A stretch of 64,000 nucleotides of DNA from Dentipellis sp. KUC8613. Taxonomy: Eukaryota > Basidiomycota > Agaricomycetes > Russulales > Hericiaceae. The notes below the pieces were generated by a model. The model did not search any database. It was given only the letters and a program-made list of their open reading frames with translations, and had not been told where the DNA came from. The position numbers were made by a program, and so were the translations under genes. This document shows positions 43,755 through 55,587 of the stretch, piece after piece (the first letter of the stretch is position 1; each line of letters begins with the position of its first letter). The stretch spans positions 980,680 through 1,044,679 of the forward strand of contig NSJX01000003.1 of the NCBI GenBank assembly GCA_002286715.1, given 5' to 3'.

Positions 43755-45175
43755 TGTGTTTAGAGTCCTGGGTCTGGATATATGACGGGAGTTCTCGTCC
43801 TCTGCATGCTAAGAAGTTGCATGCCTTCACGCTGCATGAGCTGCCTCACGTTTCGTTCTTAACTTTCGGTACGCAGACATCTTCAACTCGAGTGATGATC
43901 ATAACGAGCAGTCCATTGTGGTCACAAATAATGCTAATCAAATTCAAGAGTGTCAGGGTATGTACATCATCTCCGGTCATATCAACTTCCTCCATACGAA
44001 CTGAGGTAGTCGTGGAAAAAAGAGACGAGAATGAGATCGCTGTATGCCCGGAGGAAGTTCTCCGAGGCGAGGGAAGTAGCCTCGAAGACTAGTAATGGGC
44101 AGATACAAACGCGAAGAGAACAGACAAAAAATTACGAGCAATGTTGATATCGTGTCGAGCTGGATCGTATTGAGTACGAATTGCTGATGGTCAAGACGAA
44201 GAAGTATGAGGCATGGCCAACCAACAGCGTGTCCGGTATTTAACGGAGGTACTTTGATCTGCTTATGTCATTTTGATCCTCTGATCCGTAACGAGGAAAG
44301 GACTTACTTTTAGTACTGGCAGAAGGATCGGGTTGCTTTGAGCACTCGTGGGCACGTACTCTGTACTCAGGCGGACCAGAACGTGCTCTCGGGACCAAAT
44401 TCGGGAGTATACTGAGAACCGACGAAGGTAGCCTGGTTGAGTAGAATTAACTCTAGATGCTCTGGTCTTTATCCCTCTCATTCACAGTGAAGTCAGAGGG
44501 ACCCACTGTACAACAAACACCACAAGGCCATACTTTGTTCACTACGCGACAGCGTGATCTCGTTCGACCAAACGCCGAGTCCTTCTTGCTTCATCTTATA
44601 GGGAATCAAATCCTGACGTCTACATCGAAGTCAGCGGTGTGGCAACTCTTTCTAAGAACGCAGCCTACGTCCTGGCGCGTCAGGGCGGTCTACCACCCAA
44701 GGCGATCAGTGTTTGTCCTGCACACCCTGCGCTGTATAATAGCATGGTCCCTCACCCATGGTGACTGTCTTCTCACGACATTGTCACTGGTCGCGAGCAG
44801 TGTATACGAGCAACAAGCATGAGCCAGGCAGGGTGCAAGCGTACACGAGCGTGTATACACGCACGGGGGGCCGGGGATATTGATACTTTCCTCCAAAATT
44901 CTTGATTACGGTAAACTGACTCAATATACGGGTCAACACAATGCAATGGTCTTGAGCTCTGCGTGGTTTACAGATGTCCATATGCAACCAAGCAGCGGTC
45001 AAGGCCCACCCGTTGAGCCCGCAATCTATTTCCTCTCGTATTTATGCAGGGGATTAGTACTCTACATCGTTCTCCAAGTGAAAGCAATTGTTATTATACG
45101 ACGGCTCCATCACGCACTTACGACTGCAAAGATCTATTCCATCGGTCTGTGAGGAAGTTGAAAAAGCCAAAAATT
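43755..45175. other. Gene-poor 1.4 kb stretch
   Basis: Several open frames exist on both strands (for example 43755-44092 plus and 44457-44822 plus) but none has motifs, splice-supported extensions or a recognisable family. It is AT-richer than average. An unannotated short gene or a non-coding RNA cannot be excluded. Confidence 0.4.
45169..45173 (-). terminator. Pol III terminator of tRNA-Ser
   Basis: A run of five T on the minus strand begins three bases after the tRNA 3' end, the normal RNA polymerase III stop. Confidence 0.75.
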
Positions 45176-45272
45176 CGCTGACAGCAGGATTTGAACCTAC
45201 GCGGGCAATGCCCAAGTGATGTTTGAATTTGGTAATTCAAATCACTCGCCTTAACGACTCGGCCATATCAGC
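45176..45272 (-). tRNA. tRNA-Ser: tRNA-Ser(UGA) with a 15-nt intron
   Basis: A seven-pair acceptor stem (GCTGATA with TGTCAGC, one G-U) closes on discriminator G at 45176. The D arm TGGCCGAGTCGTTAAGGC is the usual serine form. The anticodon stem AGTGA/TCACT is perfect; the loop TTTGAA carries anticodon TGA, and an intron (about TTACCAAATTCAAAC) sits after position 37. A long variable arm (GGGC-ATT-GCCC) confirms a class II serine tRNA. The T arm is GTAGG-TTCAAAT-CCTGC. On the transcribed strand a TTTTT run follows, the Pol III terminator. Confidence 0.93.
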
Positions 45273-45432
45273 TTGTGTAAAGGGGTGGATAAGCGTAACT
45301 TGCCAATATGTCACCGAAGAGTCTTCGAAGATCGCTGCGTCGCGACAGGCGCGGCGTCTCGCCTCTGCATCCATCTGCACTGAATCCTACCCTCTAATAG
45401 CCTGCCCGCCCCCGGGCGCCGACAACATCGCA

Positions 45433-46048
45433 ATGGATTCCCTCATACCATTCACAACGTCTGGGTCACTGGTGGATTGCGTGGACAGTACGTCTGCCCG
45501 ACCCTGTTGCACAAGCGTACGAACACGAAGGCTGAGAACGCTGTGATCACCCTCTGTCTGCACGACCCATCTCCCTGCGCGTGATCAGGGAAGATGCTTG
45601 TAGTGCTGCGGGATGGCAGGAAGCTCCACGGTGTGCTGCGCTCGTATGACCAGTTTGGTGAGTCTCGCTTGGACGCTGGAGTGTTGGTTTGCGACTCATG
45701 CTAGGGCAGCAAATCTTGTCCTCGAGGACACGGTCGAACGAATATATTCTGGAAATGCCTTCGCGGAAAAGTGGTGTGGACTGTTTCTCATCCGAGGAGA
45801 GAACGTCGTATTGCTCGGAGAAATCGTAAGCGTTCTTCTACTTGCGTTGGTCTGATCTAAACTGACATTCCCGATAGGATTTGGATCAGGAGGATGACGT
45901 CCCACTACGACAGGTAGACTACAACTCACTGGACAACCATCATCGCCAGGAAGTTATCGACAAGAAGCAGAGGGACGAGGTGAAAGCACAAGTGTTATAC
46001 GAACAGAAGGGCTTTTGTAAGGAGGGCGGCGAGGGAGACGGCTATTAA
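45433..46048 (+). CDS. LSM1: Sm-like protein LSm1
   Basis: About 136 residues, three exons. Part of the cytoplasmic Lsm1-7 ring that, with Pat1, promotes mRNA decapping in P bodies. Starts MDSLIPFTTSGSLVDCVD, joined to RKMLVVLRDGRKLHGVLRSYDQF and ANLVLEDTVERIY (Sm1 motif). The Sm2 motif is IRGENVVLLGEIDLDQED. The C-terminal extension (NHHRQEVIDKKQRDEVKAQ) distinguishes LSm1 from other Lsm proteins and helps bind RNA. The intervening intron at about 45489-45592 is slightly long. Confidence 0.94.
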
Positions 46049-46264
46049 TCTTCACTACTTATCCTAGCAAGCTGTACGCATTTACAATAGTTGCTCTTGA
46101 TACATCCAGATGGGCATGCACATCGCGGCGAGGCAACGCAGGTGTACTGCAGTCCGCGAATTCAACCGACAGCGTGGTGAATGAGATTAGTGCCCACCGA
46201 GGTGCGCTCCTCAAAAGTACAAGCTACAATACTATACATAAAAATACACACATCGTCACCAGGA

Positions 46265-49200
46265 TTATCTCTTCTTCTTCCCTTTCTTACTTGAATCTGC
46301 GTGAACGGGAGCCTTAGGCTTGGGTTGTCCATTGGTAGAGGGTAATGTAGTCGCCTTCTGTGGCGTCGTGTGTACGGAGTTGCATGTCGCAGAAACACGA
46401 GCATGAGGGTCCAGGATGTCTTCGATTCGTGTGCGTATCTTTCGCTCGCGCGTTGTGAGTTTGAGCAGAGCCTGCTCTTTCATCTCCTTCTCGAACTGCA
46501 CCTCCGCGAGGCGCAGCTTTTGCCACCTGGAGACAACGTCTTGAGCGACAATCAAGACCAAGAACAGGGAAGACGCACCCAACATGTCTGTCGCACTTCT
46601 TCTTCCCTTGACACCACCACTCTCCTTCAGCATCCACCTGCATCGCATCACCATCACTCTGCCCGCTCTCGTAGCTCTCCAGCACACTTGTCCCAAACTC
46701 CGCCACCTCTTCATCCCCGAAGCAAAGCCTCTGGTCCCACCCACACTCCTCGATACTGTCCGAACGACGAATAGCTAGCCCTGTGACCTTCTCTCGCCAC
46801 AAGACGAGGTCCATCTCTTCCTTCTCCGCATCACGCTTCTTCACCACCTCGTCCAGCTTCGCATGTAGTCCTTCTAGCTCACGGTCTTTCCTCGTTTTCT
46901 CCGGCTTGACCAGGCCTGGAATAGTGTACTTGTCAGACGGCGCATCGGCACGAGCCTCCTGGGCAAGCTTTGCCGACACGACGGTTCCCTCTCGTTTCTG
47001 CGCACCCTTCACGCTCTCCCAGAGCTTGTTCTTGTCTCCGCCTTTATCCGCCCACAGCTCGATGCGCAGACGCATGTACTTGACGCCGCATTCGTCTGAG
47101 CAGTATTTCGAGAAGGCGCCGCGGGCAGGTTTGTGACAGGAGTCAGCGGACTGTGGGTTCTTGTGTTCTAGGCCGTAAAGACAGCGTCGTTTCCACGTCG
47201 TGCGAAGAGAGAGTTCGGGATGCTCTGCCGCAGAAATAATGTGAGTTACACCGCCATACAGGATCTAACATTTCACGCACTGTCGACGCAGGGTGGACAG
47301 ATAAACTGGTCTACCAAGTCCACCTCCAAGTCCGGCATCTTAACACAACTCGTGTGATACCATTCGTCGCAGCTATTATCACCACGTCAGCAACAACGTC
47401 ATATAAGTCGAAGAAACGACGCACCGATCGCATGCAATCATGACTTTCTCATCGTCATAACTGGTCTTACATATGCAGTATAATTTATCTTCGGCGTCCT
47501 CCTCTTCGTCCTCTTCCTTCTGCAACGCCTCCTTCTCCTTTTCCTTCTCCGGCTCAGCGTCCGGTCCAGCAGAACCAGTGACTGGCATGACCGACGTAGA
47601 CCGGGAACGCGCCGCAGAGGCAGACTTCTTGGCAGCTGCTGACCCGCCCGTAGGATGCGGCGATGCCTTCTTTCCGCGGGCTGTCGACGGAGCGAGTCCA
47701 TCCTTGGCAGCTTTCGACTTGGACTTGCTGGTCCCGCTTGACTTAGCGCGAGCTTTTGGCTGCGCCGGCTGCTTCGGTTGCGTCTGCCTCGCCTTGGAGC
47801 CTGACTACATACCAGCAAATGTCAACCGCGGATCTTCATACATTGCAACCGATATCGACACTGACCTTCTTCTTCGACGGCCCCGGCGGCTGTTCCTCAG
47901 CTTTCAAAATACCCTTATTGTCCCCCTCGGTATCGGCAGTACGGGCCGCAGGCGTGAACGACGGCGGAGGCATAGACTCTCGCTCAGGCTTGACGGGAGC
48001 GGCAGACACGCTCCGCGAAGGGAGCGAGGGATGAGCGGTCGCCGGCGGAAAGGATAGCGAGGGGGTTGGGTTGGCCTGTGGCACTGAATGACGCACTGAG
48101 TTCGACGTTGATGCGGATGCGTTGCCAGACGATTTGCCCTTTGCAGACGATGACTTGTGGCTTTGACGAGAGGGTTGCGGTCGCGGGGAGGGACGATCAC
48201 CTACAAGACTGAGTAATTCCTCTTCTACATCTTGCGTGATGACGGAGACGCTGGGCTGTCGAGGTGTTGCCGTAGATTTGGATGAAGGAAAAGTATCGAG
48301 CTCTTCCGCGATGGCGGAGTCCACGTCCATGTCCATAACCCTGTCGGTACCGATACCAGCCACTTCCTCGAGTTCTCGCTCAATTGTAGTAGACAACGCG
48401 GGCTGCTGCAGTGCGGCCGCTGAGGCCGAAGGGGAACCAGTGAGTGGTATTGATTCTCGAACATGCGCTACCTCGAGGGCAACTTTAGGAGGCGAGCGCG
48501 GCGGATCATGTGCCTCGGGCGACGCAGGGACAGCGGCGACGCGATGCTCGGGCGACCATGCGTCGGGAGGCTTTGCAGACTCTACTGGATTCAGCGGCTG
48601 AGCGTCCGAGGAAGAAGTAAGACCGCCCGTAATTTGCACACGATGAAGGACCGGCGAGAGCTTCGATGCTTCGACCTTGGATATATCTGGCGAGTGCCGC
48701 TGTGAAGCAGCACTGGGACTTCTCCGGACCTCAGACTCGGGCCAACTCCCAGAAGACCTGCGTGCCCCCCAACCTGCTTGATCATCCACCACCCCTCGCT
48801 GTACCGGCTCCGGCGACATCAGTGCCTGTAAATTAGAGGGAAGAATTGACGGTCGATCGGACGCGTTGCCTGTCTGCGGAGAGAGGTGACTTGAGGTAGC
48901 ATCGTCTCGTTCTGTAGTCGAACGAGATGTCGAGCTACGTTTGCGCTTGAGAGGCCGCTCTTCGACGTCGGCGCGACTCTGCACAGGGGACATAGAAGAA
49001 GCCAAATTGCGTGCATCTGGGACATGGTTTGCAATGTGAGGGACGATCGGTGAAAGGTATGAACGTGAGGGGGAGAGTTGGTGAGCTGGCACCAGGTCGA
49101 AGGCCCTATGAGTAGCGTCGGGACTATGGCTCGGACTTGTCTGAAAAGGCTGCGTCCGTCTAGGAGAGACCGCGCCTCCGCTGAGTCGCCTGCGTTCCTC

Positions 49201-49704
49201 GGTAGCCGCTTGGACGAGGGCCTCGAGACCGCCTAGGGGAGATTGTAGTGACGGAGAGACGGGATTGAGGAGAGTGCTGGGAAAGGACGACGAGGACTGT
49301 GCCCGCGATCGCGACAGAGGCGGAGAGGAATTGGACATTGAATGGGGAGAGAACGCGAGGGTAGAGTGGGTCGGCGATATGTGGTGGGCGGAGGGAGAGA
49401 GGGCAGAAGGCGACGGGGAACGAAAGGGGCGGTATGGAGACTGAACGGGGTCTGAGAGACGCGTCGGCAACGGTGAATGCCGCCTTTCAGGTGAATGGGA
49501 TGACGACGCGCCCTGGGGCCAAGACGTACTCTGCAGGGAGAGCGGAGGAAAGTCATGGTGCATGTGGGCGTCGCGGACGGGGCGGAGGAGATGGGGGGCA
49601 AGAATGACGGGGTCGGGGACGTCGGGAACGACGGGGTCAAGAGGCTTTGGGTGGGGGTCATCGTCGCAGAGAAGAGAAGATATTGCAAGACGACGAGCAG
49701 CCAT
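46265..49704 (-). CDS. SPP1: PHD-finger COMPASS subunit (Spp1/CXXC1-like) with long disordered N-terminus
   Basis: Roughly 1030 residues. Spp1 reads H3K4 methylation for the Set1/COMPASS complex in the nucleus. The first 620 residues (from MAARRLAISSLLCDDD) are low-complexity, rich in Ser, Pro, Arg and SP/TP sites, with the basic patch RPLKRKRSSTSRST. A Lys/Ala-rich stretch follows an intron, then an acidic run (EEDEEEDAED) and the PHD finger: LYCICKTSYDDEKVMIACDR, CDEWYHTSCV and QFICPPC (C4HC3). Next is the Cys-rich domain TTWKRRCLYGLEHKNPQSAD with SKYCSDECGVKYM, typical of Spp1/CXXC1. A coiled-coil and a basic tail (KKGKKKR) end it. The start at 49704 fits the open frame; an internal start is possible. 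Confidence 0.82.
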
Positions 49705-50281
49705 GCAGAGGAAAGCAGGACTTGGAACAGAAACAAGCTCGCGATTGAGATCACACACCACTCGACTTCTCCAAATCCGGTCCGGATCAGTACGCATGAT
49801 ACACAACGTGTCTATTCCCGAAAACAAAACAGAAAATGTACAACGAGACATTGCGACACTGCCCACACGACGGCCACGAAGGGTCCGCCGCAGAGTCACC
49901 TCCGAGAGCGCCGCACCCAAGTCCCATCATTCAGAACCCGAAGGTCTTCTTGCTCTCCAGCCTACTTGACGGTCCCAAGGTCCTCGACCCACACCAGTCC
50001 CCGGAGGGCGGGCGAGTCATCGTCGAGATGCTTTTTGAGGCTGCAGAGGATGTCAGCAGGGAACGACGTGTTACAGAGCGCAGACACTGACCTGTGAATT
50101 TGCGTTGAAGACTCGGAGGAGACGGGGAGGAGACTTTATAGGCGCGGGATGGAACTGTACAGCTGGCCGGGAGTGGCTTGGGCGGACCCCGGACTCTCGG
50201 ACCCGGCACCAACAGAGGGAGGACCTTGACATCGACTCGACTGCCTGCTCGTCGTCAGATTCATCCCCGGCGCCGTCCAAT
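49705..50281. other. Divergent promoter region
   Basis: Between the SPP1-like gene and the RGG-protein gene. Open frames here lack motifs and run antisense to each other. Likely promoters and 5' UTRs. Confidence 0.45.
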
Positions 50282-51503
50282 ATGTCGGTAGCCACAAAAA
50301 ATCCGTTCGCGCTCCTCGAAGGTTGGTCTCCCACATATCCTCGTTTTCTGTCCGCTAATACCGTACAGACGACCAATCGCGTCCTTCGACCCCGGCCCCT
50401 GCGCCCAAGGCCGACGCTCCTGCCCCTGCCGCAGGCTCGCGCACAGCCGCTAAACCAAAAGGTCCTGCGTCCCGTGGTGGTCGCTACTACCAGCGTGGCG
50501 GCAAGGCCCCGCGCGATACTACCAACGAGCCGGCTGCTGAAGACGCTCCCGCTGATGGCCCCAAGAAGAGGTGTGAGTACCCATTTCTTGCATGCCGTCG
50601 CAAGATCCCTCCTCTCATTCGGCGCAATCAGTTGAGGGCGAAGGTCGTGGTCGCGGACGGGGCCGAGGCCGTGGCCGTGGTGGTGATCGCGGTGGTCGCG
50701 GCCGTGTCTTCGACAAGCACAGCGCCACCGGCAAAACGTCCGTCTTTCCTTCTTCTCTGTGTCCTGTCCGAGATGTAATGTATCCTCCAGCGACTCGGAC
50801 AAGAAGATTCACCAGTCTTGGGGCGGTGATGAGGGCAACACTGAGCTGAAGGCTGAGGAAGCCGCTGAGACCGACGCCCAGGCAGAGACGGCCAACAACG
50901 ATTGGGGCGTTACTGCTGATACCGCCGACGTCTGGGATGCTCCTGCTCCTGCTGAGGGCCAGGCTGCCCCCGCTGCAGACAACGCTGGCGAAGGCCGCCG
51001 AGGCCGCGAGAGGGAGCCGGAGGAGGAGGACAACACCCTCACCCTCGACGAGTACCTCGCCCAGAAGAAGGAGCAGGAGGAGGCTGCCATCCCCAAGCTC
51101 GAGGGCGTCCGAAGGGCCAACGACGGCGCCGACGATTCTCTCTGGAAGGATGCCATCCAGCACCAGAAGAAGACTGACGAGGAAGATGCCTACTTCGTCG
51201 GCAAGGTATGAGTTGTTTGCGCTTCAAATTTACGACTCCTTCATTGACGATCGCTATCAGGGCAAGTCTGCGCCCAAGGCGCGGGCCAAGAAGGAGGAGA
51301 AGGTCTTCATTGAAATCGATGCCCGTTTCGAGCGCCCCAGCCGTGGTGGTCGTGGACGCGGTGGTGACCGCGGTGACCGCGGGCGCGGCGGTGATAGGCC
51401 CCGTGGCGGCCGTGGTGGTCGCGGTGGTCGGGGAGCCCGCACCAACGGCGCTTCGCCCGCCATCAACGTTGACGATGAGACCGCCTTCCCGTCTCTGTCG
51501 TAG
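50282..51503 (+). CDS. Stm1/SERBP1-like (HABP4 family) RGG ribosome-associated protein
   Basis: About 330 residues, five exons. Starts MSVATKNPFALLE, the Stm1/SERBP1 opening. A basic Pro/Ala region with RGGRYYQRGGKAPRD precedes an RGRGRGRGRGRGG tract and FDKHSATGKTDSDKKIHQSWG, the HABP4 signature. Acidic and Ala-rich residues follow, then TLDEYLAQKKEQEEAAIPKL and the conserved WKDAIQHQKK. The C-terminus has a second RGG array (SRGGRGRGGDRGDRGRGGDR) and ends AFPSLS. Family members bind the ribosome mRNA channel and protect dormant 80S particles. Two RGG blocks suggest arginine methylation. Confidence 0.88.
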
Positions 51504-51920
51504 GAGGTCCCAAGTGTTATATAGTCTGGCCCTCAACACAAACCGGGATGGCGCCAGAATGCAGGAAATGTCAAAATCTGTCGGGATTGTACGGTGTATA
51601 CTGTACCTCTTATTCATTTTTGCTCCCTGTGTTTTAACAAACTGTGCATAATCTACGTTCCATTTCCCTGCCCTTTCTCTCCTCCGCCATTCGGTTATGA
51701 CTTTGTTCTACGCTGTCTTGTGCTAATATGCCCGCATGCAACGTTATGATCTAAATAACCCATCGAAAGCTACTATGTAATGACAATGTAAGAAATCCAA
51801 CTTGAAGTGCGCATAAGCGATGCCCTTGCGTATTGCCTTTTGTAGCCTTCGTTCCGTGTCATGCCATCTTCGATGCTTACCGTTAGACTTCCATCTTGAA
51901 TCCATCAATACCCCATAGAC
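51504..51920. other. Intergenic region
   Basis: 3' flank of the RGG-protein gene and 5' flank of the next plus-strand gene. No gene seen. Confidence 0.45.
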
Positions 51921-53071
51921 ATGGTGGAAACCATCTTCGTTCTGAGACACGGTGAGGAATCTTTGCTCACCACCAGTATATGACTCTTGGTAAACCTCTC
52001 CGGACGCAGGGTTTAGGCTCAACTGGGTGACCACCAACTGGTCAGCGCATTGATCTAGGTTGGCGCGGGATTATTGACTGAAGCTTTCATATAGGACCAG
52101 CCCAACAGCTCTCCCCAGAGATCCACCTCTCGCTGTATTCGGAGAGGTAGATATCGTACGACGATCGTGAGGGAGTCGGTTCGCTGATCGCGCTCGCAGA
52201 CTCAAGCAAAGGAAGCCGCCGAATACTTCCTTTCTCTGCCCGAGGACGAACGTCCCACGGCCATCTACTCCTCACCCTATTGTGAGAAACACAAATGCCA
52301 TGCTACGTACCTGCTCAAACAAACTGAACTAGATCGATGCCTACAAACGTCAAAGCCTGTCTCCGCCGCCCTCGGAGTGCCGATCTATGTTGAGCATGGT
52401 GTGTGTATGATACACCCTGGGCCTATACCTTCTTCTGAACAGCACCACCAATCGCGCAGGACTCTCGGAATGGTATTCGCCAGTAGAACCTGGCACTGGA
52501 CTGCACCCTCGTCCTTCGTCTGCAGCTGATCTCCAAAACCATTTCTCCGAGATCGATGATTCCTGGTCTTCAATCTGGTACCCCTCGCGAAAGGGCGAAG
52601 ACGTCGACGGCGTTCACGACCGCGCAGGCGACTTCCTCGAGGCCTTTGTCCCCGAGGTCGAGCAGCGTTTTGAACGGAAGCACAAGCGGGTGCTGCTGGT
52701 CAGCCATGCTGCCACGGTCATCGCTATCGCAAGAGAATCCGTGGGCGACAGGAGCCTGCCGATCCGAGTTCCGACCTGCTCGCTCACGATTCTCAAGAGG
52801 AAGCCTGAGGTGGGAACGATACGCGGAGGTTGGGAAGCATTGCTGCTCGCGGACGGCAGCCACTTGAAGGAAGGATCGCAGCGAGATTGGGGGTTCGACG
52901 ATATACAGATTGCAAATGGAAAGGCAGGTGCTCCCATACATCCTATAAGATCTCACGCCCTCATACACTTTTCTTGATCAGGTTATCAATGATCATGGCG
53001 TTCCCGGGACTGAGGGTGAGGAGGACCATCCAGTTGGCAATCAACTTTTGGGACAAGCTTCGCGGATGTAG
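51921..53071 (+). CDS. Histidine phosphatase (phosphoglycerate mutase-like) protein
   Basis: About 290 residues, seven exons. Branch-1 histidine phosphatase fold. MVETIFVLRHGFRLNWVTTN holds the RHG phospho-His. EYFLSLPEDERPTAIYSSPY joins YRCLQTSKPVSAAL, the SSPxxR..QT motif. HGLSEWYSP contains the catalytic acid, and RVLLVSHAATVIAIARE the second His. The C-terminus reads WGFDDIQIANGK and, after a GC-AG intron, VINDHGVPGTEGEEDH. The fungal TFIIIC tau55-like branch and simple metabolic phosphatases share this layout; the substrate is unknown. Without the last intron the protein would end 18 residues later with an unrelated tail. Confidence 0.85.
52924..52981 (+). other. GC-AG intron in the histidine phosphatase gene
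   Basis: The 58-nt intron starts AAG|GCAGGT and ends TGATCAG. It joins IANGK to VINDHGVPGTE in frame. The nearest GT alternative shifts the frame to an early stop. Confidence 0.65.
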
Positions 53072-53138
53072 ATCATGGGTCAAGCATACACATCGGGCTT
53101 ATACGTATAATACATCTTAGACATTAGGATACAGCTCT

Positions 53139-54485
53139 CTAGAAGGCCACGAACGCGCTCGCGTAACTGACGCTGGAATCCTTGATAGAGGCGCATTTAC
53201 TACTCTGCTCGTATCTCACCCACTTTATCTTCGGGGCCATCTGATGCTCGTGCTGCAGAACGGAAAGCGCGCCCAGCAGCACCCCAATGGGATGCCGTCC
53301 GCAAATAGTGTTTTTCGTCCTCTTCAGGTAGTCAGCGAAGAAGGTATGCGCCTGAGCTGCGGTGTTTGGTGGGAGGGTGAGTAGCTCCATTGCTTCGTGA
53401 TCGAGGGCAGAGATTGATTCGTGGATGGGAAATCTCGACAAAGTGGGTGGAGGCGACGAGGTGCGCCCGAGTCGCACGGCTTCAAGGTTCGGGTATTGGG
53501 GGTAGTAGAAAGTGTAGGAAAATCGTGTTCCCCTAAATGAGGGTCAAAGACTAGCAACCAATGGGGGAATTTGCGGACCTACCAATGACAAAAATCGCTC
53601 GAGATGACGAAGAATGTGTCGTCTCTTGCAAGATAGGGGGCTAGAATACGGCCATACGATTCTTCTTTGGGCTTGTCGATCGCACCGACGAGCACAGGAA
53701 CGATGGTGATATCCAACCTGTCACAAAGTGAATCCAAGCACTAAACCTCATTCAATGCAGTACTCACCCCTCGAACACTTTGCGGACGTAGGGAAGGTGC
53801 ATCTCGATGCTGTGCTCATCCTCGTCCGTCTGAATATCCATGTCGCTGAACTTCCCGGTCTCCCTCAACTCTGCCACAGCTGCAAGAGTGTCAGTGAAAC
53901 GGACACAGTCTCAATTCTGCAGCTTACTGTCGAGATCTAACGGCAGGTCGCCGATCGGCGTCGTGTATTCTTTACATTGAGACAGCGCGCAGCCGTCGAG
54001 ATACACATGATGAGAGGGCCCGAGTATAAACACTCTCTTGCTAGATGAGACGATCAGAGGCCGTCAGACCTCGAATGAGCCTGTTAGAATGCTCACATGC
54101 CCGTGGTATCGATACTTTTGTACGCCCAAGCAGCCGCAGGTCCCGAATATGAGTACCCAGCGTGCCTATTCAGAGAAACATCGTAGGATAGATTCTCTGT
54201 AGCAGATATAGAGTGCTTACGGTGCTATGATCGCCTTGGATTTCTTGATCGGTGGTTCATAGTTGTCTTTTGGACCGGGTCTGACGGCGTCAAGCCAGCC
54301 AGCCAACTCCGCATTGAGTTGCTGAGCTGCAAGGCGGATGTAGGATCGAAAGCGTGTCTACGGAACACATAGCTGCGTACTATTCCCTGTGTACCATGAA
54401 TTTGCATGCGTTGCTTCTCTGCAGGACATGGTCGTTTGCGAAGGTAGGATCGCGATTGAGATATGGAAACTTACCTAGCTGACAT
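53139..54485 (-). CDS. MEMO1: MEMO1-family protein
   Basis: About 330 residues, many exons. Related to LigB-type dioxygenases; human MEMO1 binds metal and acts in cell motility and redox signalling. The start [16 protein letters not shown] (over two tiny exons) matches the family. It continues with [95 protein letters not shown] and [12 protein letters not shown]. The His of PHAG, the His pair of PSHH and the Cys-His of FCHWG, which form the metal site, are all kept. The end [25 protein letters not shown] is also typical. Exon limits near 54.0-54.2 kb are approximate. Confidence 0.93.
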
Positions 54486-55037
54486 TTTGCCGTGTGAAGC
54501 ACCAATGGCTGGATATGAGCAGTAGGATCTGAGAAATAGACAAGGGTTCTAGGAAAGCCTCAGAATAGTACTTGTTACATTCGAGGGAATAAGTATAATG
54601 GAATGCCGGTGAGCTCCGGGCGCCGAGGTCCATGACGTCGGAACGGGTAATAAACTACACCCGCAATTCTCTACCAAGATCTGAGGCGAGAATGGCCCAT
54701 CTAACTCCCGCCATACATGCGGCGGATGGTAAGTACTAAGCGGTCGACATCGAAGGCTGGGCTGCATCCGATTCAGGACCATTTTATGTAACAACGGGCA
54801 GTTTTCGGATTGGACTGGATGGAAAGGATATGTGTACACTTCTATACATCACACTCCTACACAAGAGTCGAACAAGGTTTTGTAGCCCGTTAGATCGCAA
54901 TCTGACGATTCTCTCTACCATGAGGCGGAGAGGCGGGGAGTGGGCATGAAGCATAGTCGCCTGTCGATTATCTCCAGCATATGAGAAAGAAAGATACATG
55001 TAATGCAATAGACGACAAATGGATGGAAGCGACCAGT
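54486..55037. other. Intergenic region
   Basis: Between MEMO1 and eL32. On the minus strand around 54850-54925 there is a weak tRNA-like pattern, judged not real (see rejected list). No gene recognised. Confidence 0.45.
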
Positions 55038-55587
55038 TTACTCCTCGGACCGCAAGCGAGCTGCAGGGTTGGTGACCTTCAAGCCCAAAGCCCTGGCCCT
55101 GTATATCGGTGTCAGTGAAACGTTCATGATTTCATTGTGAATATTACCTCTCGAGGATGACAGTGCGGTTACGGCTGGAGACGTTGTGTGCGATCTCGGC
55201 CGCGTACGTCTTGTTGTGCATGAGGAGGAGCTCAAGCTCCCGGACGTTATTGACCAGGAACTTCTTCAGCCCGTTGGGAAGAAGGTGACGGGTCTTTTTG
55301 TTGCTACCATAACCGATCTGAGATTTCGATGAGAGTGAGTTGAATGCATACTATGTATGCAAGCTCGCTACGCACCGACGGCATGGGCAGCTGGCCCTTG
55401 AACCTCCGCCTGACCCTGTTATCAATACCCTTGGGTTTCCGCCATGCCTCCTTCACGCCGTGGTAGCGGTCCGACTGGTGGCGCCTAGAAGAAGCCACAG
55501 TTAGATCCAGGGAATGCCGGATGAGTTTCACGACACCTACTTGAAGGGCTTGGTGCGCTTCTTGACGATAGGCGTCTTGATGGCCAT
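55038..55587 (-). CDS. RPL32: 60S ribosomal protein eL32
   Basis: About 130 residues, four exons. [16 protein letters not shown] starts the protein, then [20 protein letters not shown] and [60 protein letters not shown] and [20 protein letters not shown]. It ends [10 protein letters not shown]. Normal length. Upstream a 5' UTR intron is likely before the ATG at 55587. Confidence 0.96.

Noticed and set aside
43682..44092. 136-codon plus-strand frame after NDUFA5
   Set aside because: It begins within the last NDUFA5 exon in another frame and shows no recognisable domain.
50615..51163. Minus-strand frame rich in Leu, Val and Pro-Arg repeats
   Set aside because: It is the mirror of the RGG and Glu/Ala-rich coding sequence of the Stm1-like gene.
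54850..54925. Minus-strand tRNA-like pattern with a GTTCGACTC motif and a possible anticodon arm around TTGCGA
   Set aside because: The anticodon stem has a mismatch and a six-base loop, no acceptor stem can be formed, and the implied GCG anticodon is unusual for eukaryotes.
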